Origin: an uncultured Bdellovibrio sp.
GTDB lineage: Bacteria; Bdellovibrionota; Bdellovibrionia; Bdellovibrionales; Bdellovibrionaceae
Assembly: GCA_946480995.1 (NCBI GenBank)
Contig: CAMLMF010000080.1
Span: 1 to 8,972 of the forward strand
DNA: 8,972 bases
Reading direction: 5' to 3'
Below, one piece after another: positions 5,730 through 8,972 of the stretch; position 1 is the first letter of the stretch, and the number at the start of each line of letters is the position of its first letter. Made by a program: the position numbers and the translations under genes. The notes beneath the pieces are model-generated. The model saw only the letters and a program-made list of their open reading frames with translations. It was not told where the DNA came from and did not search any database.

Positions 5730-7988
5730 CTACTCTATTGACCCTTCCGCCTTAGATTGGCTCGCAGGTTTCCAATTTCTTAGCAGCAACGCATTTGTGA
5801 TAACGCTGACGCTGCTAAAGGCCATTGCTGCCCCTGCGATCACCGGATTTAAAAATCCGAGGGCGGCAAGTGGAATACCGATGATGTTATAAATAAAAGC
5901 CCAGAAAAGATTTTGCTTAATCTTTCTATAAGTTCTTCGTGAAATCTCAATAGCATCAGGAATAAGAAGGGGATTGCCTCGCATTAAAGTGATTCCTGCG
6001 GTGTGCATTGCCACATCAGTTCCTGTCGACATAGCAATTCCTACGTCAGCCGCTGCGAGTGCTGGGGCGTCATTTACCCCATCACCAACCATTGCGACAA
6101 TGGAACCTTGCAATTTTAGTTCTTTAATCACATTGGCTTTATCTTCCGGAAGAACTCGGGCCCTGAATTCATCAATTCCTAAAATGTTTGCAACCTTTTG
6201 AGCAGCACCTTCGTTGTCTCCGGTAAGCATAAGAGTTCTTACTTTTAATTCTTTCAGGCGGCTTAATGTGGCTTGTGCGGAAGCCTTTGGTTGATCCCCA
6301 TAGGACACAAACCCCAAAACTTTTTTAGTTGTATCACTAGCGATATAAGAAACAGTTTCTCCGGTCTGTTCCCGTGATTTTGCCTTGATCTGAAAGGGTG
6401 AGATATCAATTCCTTTTTCCTGCATTAACTTTTCCGTGCCGACAAGGAGAGTTTCGTTTCCAATTTCGCCCTGCAGACCTCGTCCTGGAATTGATTTAAT
6501 ATTTTTTGCAGGACTGAATAAGACATGATGACTTTGTGCTTTTTCAATAGCGGCTTTTGCTAACGGATGTTCGCTGCCGGATTGAAGGCTGGCAAGAAGA
6601 CCTAAGACTTCATTTTCTTTTCCATTTTCTGCATTGAAAGTTGAAACTTGCGGCTTCCCTTCAGTCAAAGTTCCTGTTTTATCAAAGGCGACCGTTGTCA
6701 CTGAATGAGCTATTTCCAAGGCCTCCGCGTCTTTAATTAATATTCCAGCTTTTGCCGCAGCACCTGTGCCAACGATAATCGAAGCGGGTGTTGCTAAGCC
6801 CAAAGCACAGGGGCAAGCGATTACAAGAACGGCTACGCCATTGATAATGGCTTGTTCCCAATTTCCCGAATAGAATCCCCAGCCCAAAATAGTCAGAAAT
6901 GAAATCACTATGACAAATGGAACGAAAACAGCACTTACGCGGTCAACCAGTCTTTCTACAGGGGCTTTGGCGGCCTGTGCATTTTCAACAAGTCTTACGA
7001 TTCGGGCCAAAGTACTTTCGCCGCCAACAGCTGTGGTTTTAACAACCAAAGTTCCATAAGCATTGACCGAGCCACCGATAACCTTGTCATGAACTGATTT
7101 ATGCAGTGGAAGACTTTCTCCCGTGATGAGCGATTCATCGAGCTCACTCTGTCCCTCTATGATAACGCCATCAACCGGAACTCTTTCTCCAGGTCTGATA
7201 ATCACCAGATCACCAAGGCGAACCTGCGTGGAAGGAATGTCTTCCTCAACGTTTCCTCTGCGCACTCTGGCGGTTTCTGGTCGCAGGGCTTGAAGTGCCG
7301 AGATAGCTTCCGTGGTTTGCTGTTTAGCTTTTGTTTCTAAATACTTTCCAAATAGCACAAGGGTGATTATCACCGCGGCACCTTCAAAATAAAGATGCTC
7401 GTGACCATGACCAAATATCCACAGATAGATGCTAAGTCCAAAAGCGGCCGTAGTTCCCAGAGCCACCAGCAAATCCATATTTCCGCTAAAGTTTTTTATG
7501 GCCTTCCAGCTTGTGCCATAGAACTTACCGCCCAACCAAAATTGGACGGGAAGAGCTAACATAAATTGAACCCACGCCGGCAAGTGCAGCACAATGCCAA
7601 ATGGCTGCAAAAGCATCGGTAAAACCAAGGGCGCGGAAAGAAGAGCCGCTAAAATCACTCGATCTTTTTGCCTCTGTAATGCGAGGACTTTGTTTTCACC
7701 CATCTCTGCGCCGTGATTCATATGTCCATGAGCTTGATGATCATGAGGAACCTTTGCTTGGTATCCGGCTTTTTCTACAGCTTTTAGAATGTCATCATTT
7801 GTAGCTTTTGAGTTGTCCATTTTGACTCTGGCTTTCTCCGTTGCCAGGTTGACCTTCGCGTCCTCAACGCCTGGGACATTTTTAAGGGCTTTTTCTACTC
7901 TTGCCACGCAAGATGCGCATGTCATTCCCTCTATCTCGATATCCATTTCATGACTTGATCCATGCGGGTCGTGATTTGTATTTTCCAT
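5730..7988 (-). CDS. copA: Cu(+)-exporting P1B-type ATPase CopA
   Basis: An inner-membrane pump that uses ATP to move Cu(+) (and likely Ag(+)) out of the cytoplasm. At 752 residues it is a normal single-HMA form. In order: an HMA domain with MTCASC (Cys24, Cys27); a His-rich linker (82-92); membrane helices from about 110; TGES (289-292) in the actuator domain; CPC (392-394) in the metal-carrying helix; DKTGT with the phosphorylated Asp436; SEHP (472-475) and GRGLQG (502-507) in the nucleotide domain; TGDN (589-592) and GDGVND (635-640). The copper-type signature is complete: N693 with YN (700-701) and P706, then M722 and SS (725-726). All key residues are present. The start at 7988 has AAGGAG (7998-8003) nine bases upstream. 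A CueR-type promoter lies directly in front, so induction by copper is expected. It is transcribed alone. Confidence 0.97.
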   Translation of the reverse strand: MENTNHDPHGSSHEMDIEIEGMTCASCVARVEKALKNVPGVEDAKVNLATEKARVKMDNSKATNDDILKAVEKAGYQAKVPHDHQAHGHMNHGAEMGENKVLALQRQKDRVILAALLSAPLVLPMLLQPFGIVLHLPAWVQFMLALPVQFWLGGKFYGTSWKAIKNFSGNMDLLVALGTTAAFGLSIYLWIFGHGHEHLYFEGAAVIITLVLFGKYLETKAKQQTTEAISALQALRPETARVRRGNVEEDIPSTQVRLGDLVIIRPGERVPVDGVIIEGQSELDESLITGESLPLHKSVHDKVIGGSVNAYGTLVVKTTAVGGESTLARIVRLVENAQAAKAPVERLVDRVSAVFVPFVIVISFLTILGWGFYSGNWEQAIINGVAVLVIACPCALGLATPASIIVGTGAAAKAGILIKDAEALEIAHSVTTVAFDKTGTLTEGKPQVSTFNAENGKENEVLGLLASLQSGSEHPLAKAAIEKAQSHHVLFSPAKNIKSIPGRGLQGEIGNETLLVGTEKLMQEKGIDISPFQIKAKSREQTGETVSYIASDTTKKVLGFVSYGDQPKASAQATLSRLKELKVRTLMLTGDNEGAAQKVANILGIDEFRARVLPEDKANVIKELKLQGSIVAMVGDGVNDAPALAAADVGIAMSTGTDVAMHTAGITLMRGNPLLIPDAIEISRRTYRKIKQNLFWAFIYNIIGIPLAALGFLNPVIAGAAMAFSSVSVITNALLLRNWKPASQSKAEGSIE

Positions 7989-8012
7989 AAGAAGTATCTC
8001 CTTGATGGGCTT

Positions 8013-8043
8013 AGTATCGGGCTTCCAACAGTTGGAAGGTCAA
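8013..8043 (-). promoter_or_regulatory. CueR/MerR-type promoter of copA
   Basis: On the minus strand the -35 is TTGACC (8043-8038) and the -10 is GATACT (8018-8013), separated by 19 bases. This long spacer is the hallmark of MerR-family promoters, where the regulator must twist the DNA to bring both boxes into line. The spacer holds the dyad TTCCAAC-T-GTTGGAA, and the full operator matches the copper-type form CCTTCC-N7-GGAAG known for CueR sites at copA. A/T-rich DNA upstream (8044-8068) may act as an UP element. No cueR gene is in the window. Confidence 0.88.
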
Positions 8044-8074
8044 AGGTATTTTTAAGAAATATTTAATGCAAACA

Positions 8075-8089
8075 TTCCAATGATTGGAA
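8075..8089. promoter_or_regulatory. Orphan CueR-like dyad between the two promoters
   Basis: TTCCAAT-G-ATTGGAA is a perfect 15-base palindrome with the same TTCC-N7-GGAA half-sites as the copA operator, 31 bases beyond the copA -35. The hexamers at the matching distances (CAAACA and CTCATT reading plus) do not look like -35 and -10 boxes, so it is not a promoter of the same design. It may be an extra binding site for the same regulator, or what is left of an older promoter. Confidence 0.5.
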
Positions 8090-8122
8090 GCATCTCATTT
8101 TAAGAAAACTATCCATAGGTCC

Positions 8123-8153
8123 TTGACCTTTTAATTTTGGAAGGCCGCATACG
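8123..8153 (+). promoter_or_regulatory. Eroded CueR-like promoter facing the chaperone relic
   Basis: TTGACC (8123-8128) is identical to the copA -35. The following spacer reads CCTTTT-N6-GGAAGG over the operator, against CCTTCC-N7-GGAAGC at copA: the right half-site is kept, the left has CC changed to TT, and the centre is one base shorter. A 19-base spacer gives CATACG as -10, weaker than GATACT. I infer a divergent copper-responsive promoter that has partly decayed along with the gene it served. Confidence 0.5.
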
Positions 8154-8200
8154 CGTTTTAATAGATAATAATGTCTTAAAAAGCCAAAAAGGAGGATTTT

Positions 8201-8275
8201 ATATTTGAAATCAACGTATCCGAAATGACATGTGGCGGCTGCGCCAGTTCAATCAAGTGCGATCTAAATAAGTCA
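8201..8275 (+). pseudogene. Relic of a CopZ-type copper chaperone gene
   Basis: The frame encodes FEINVSEMTCGGCASSIK, the first strand, the CxxC copper loop and the start of helix one of an HMA domain, as in the small cytoplasmic chaperone CopZ that hands Cu(+) to CopA. It then leaves the family (CDLNKSGFCICAQ), so only about a third of the usual 65-70 residues is present. The expected start codon is ATA (8201-8203). It has an ideal AAGGAGG (8189-8195) five bases upstream, and the stretch GGAGGATTTTAT before it equals that at the real ATG at 773. The first ATG, 8225, lies inside the motif. There is no stop before 8786, so the frame runs into the exported protein that starts at 8351. It could still give a short five-cysteine peptide if initiated, but a broken gene is more likely. 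Confidence 0.62.
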
Positions 8276-8350
8276 GGCTTTTGTATTTGTGCGCAATATT
8301 CCCTTGGCAAAATCCTTCGGGTTAAATACGGTTTTAATACAGGGGGAGTT

Positions 8351-8785
8351 ATGAAGTTATTCAGCGCCACATTAATCCTGCTTGCATCGACAAGTGCCTT
8401 AGGGAAGGTTCTTACTTGCAAAGTGATCGATGCGGTGACTCCACCTGCGTACTTAGAAGTGACCATGGGACGAGCTGTGGAGAATATCGACTTTATCCAA
8501 CAAGTTTCCCAAAATGATGGGACCGCTCGAAATGAAACTCAGACATTGTACGCCGCCCAAATCCGTGGCGGCAGAAGCATTACTTTCTGCAATCCCGATG
8601 ACAATCAGGTCGTTGAAGCCACCGGTAAAATTAGAACTCATTCGCATTGTTTTAATGATACCGGCGAGCTTTTTTTCGGTGCCTATCTAAGCACTAAGGC
8701 TCAAGGCGAGGTGAAGTTGAGAATTTTGGAATCCAACGGCAGTGTCGTTTCTTTGAATCTCAAAACACAGACTTGTGTTCCCTAA
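8351..8785 (+). CDS. Exported four-cysteine protein, unknown function
   Basis: A 144-residue protein with signal peptide 1-18 (ending SALG). Its mature cysteines are at 23, 80, 100 and 142; Cys23 lies just after the signal and Cys142 is third from the end, so a disulphide joining the two ends is plausible. It appears mostly beta. I chose ATG 8351: a purine-rich GGGGGAG (8342-8348) precedes it closely, and it is where the signal peptide begins. The frame is open further upstream to ATG 8225 and beyond, but that would bury the signal peptide behind the chaperone relic. It may be transcribed from the eroded copper promoter at 8123-8153, which would make it copper-linked by accident or by design. 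The family is not recognised, and no metal-binding motif is evident. Confidence 0.78.
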   Translation: MKLFSATLILLASTSALGKVLTCKVIDAVTPPAYLEVTMGRAVENIDFIQQVSQNDGTARNETQTLYAAQIRGGRSITFCNPDDNQVVEATGKIRTHSHCFNDTGELFFGAYLSTKAQGEVKLRILESNGSVVSLNLKTQTCVP

Positions 8786-8801
8786 TGCTTTTTAAGCGGC
8801 A

Positions 8802-8930
8802 CTATTTGGGAAGGCAAAGAAAGGGACCTTCGTTGTCTTCGACATTGCAATTAAAGTCGGCAGGGCAATTCAAACAATCCCATGTGCAAGTGGCGTAACC
8901 CGCAGATGCTTCAATAAATGAGGTGAAATT
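8802..8930 (-). other. Start-less cysteine-rich open stretch
   Basis: Reading the minus strand toward the stop at 8804-8802, the 42 codons after the in-frame TGA at 8933-8931 include GYATCTWDCLNCP, FNC and a closing FLCLPK: five cysteines in about 28 residues, much like the end of a small disulphide-rich secreted protein. There is no ATG, GTG or TTG that would include the cysteines in frame, and none of the three frames further upstream shows a signal peptide before the window ends. It is either the end of a frameshifted gene that begins beyond 8972 or chance. The rest of 8786-8972 shows no clear gene. Confidence 0.3.
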
Positions 8931-8972
8931 TCAAGGAATGCGCGGATTTATTGGCGGCGGATTCGGACGGCC

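Noticed and set aside
8176..8466. 96-codon minus-strand open frame across the chaperone relic
   Set aside because: It is antisense to both the HMA motif and the signal peptide of the 8351 gene, which are far better supported.
8938..8972. Possible start of a plus-strand gene (MRGFIGGGFGR)
   Set aside because: Only eleven codons are visible, and the AAGGA touches the ATG, too close to serve as its binding site; it cannot be supported within the window.
1..8972. CRISPR array, insertion sequence, integrase or transposase
   Set aside because: No regularly spaced repeats, no terminal inverted repeats with a transposase frame and no integrase motif were found.

Overview
The window looks like chromosomal DNA from a Gram-negative predator of the Bdellovibrio type. 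This is an inference from style, not from a marker gene: it is dense in small unrecognised exported proteins with clean signal peptides, and it carries an unusual TPR plus winged-helix regulator. Only three things can be named with confidence: a tRNA-Gly, a Cu(+)-exporting P-type ATPase (copA) and its CueR/MerR-type promoter.

Left end (1-720): the 3' part of tRNA-Gly(GCC) enters from the window edge. Three tight perfect hairpins follow, then about 450 bp that look like the remains of a decayed gene, with protein-like stretches that jump between reading frames. An A/T-rich hairpin with a T-run closes the region.

Centre (773-5631): an exported four-cysteine protein (773-1321, +) converges on a two-gene minus-strand operon. 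In that operon an exported protein with a degenerate zinc-protease-like HELAV motif (3890-2598) overlaps by 20 bases a cytoplasmic TPR protein that ends in an OmpR-like winged helix (2617-1391). On the plus strand three more small exported proteins follow (4114-4491, 4526-4876, 5008-5631). Almost all the small exported proteins end with a cysteine within the last few residues.

Right end (5730-8972): copA runs on the minus strand from a textbook CueR promoter (19-bp spacer, dyad between -35 and -10). Facing it is a second, eroded CueR-like promoter. It leads to a relic of a copper-chaperone (CopZ-type) gene with a perfect ribosome binding site, an ATA where the ATG should be, and only the first third of the metal-binding domain. 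Between the two lies a third, orphan dyad with the same half-sites. The reading frame of the chaperone relic runs in frame into another exported four-cysteine protein (8351-8785). The last 190 bases hold a cysteine-rich open stretch on the minus strand without a start codon.

Together the right end reads as a copper-export locus that once had divergent copA and copZ and has lost the chaperone. No cueR gene lies in the window, so the regulator must be elsewhere.
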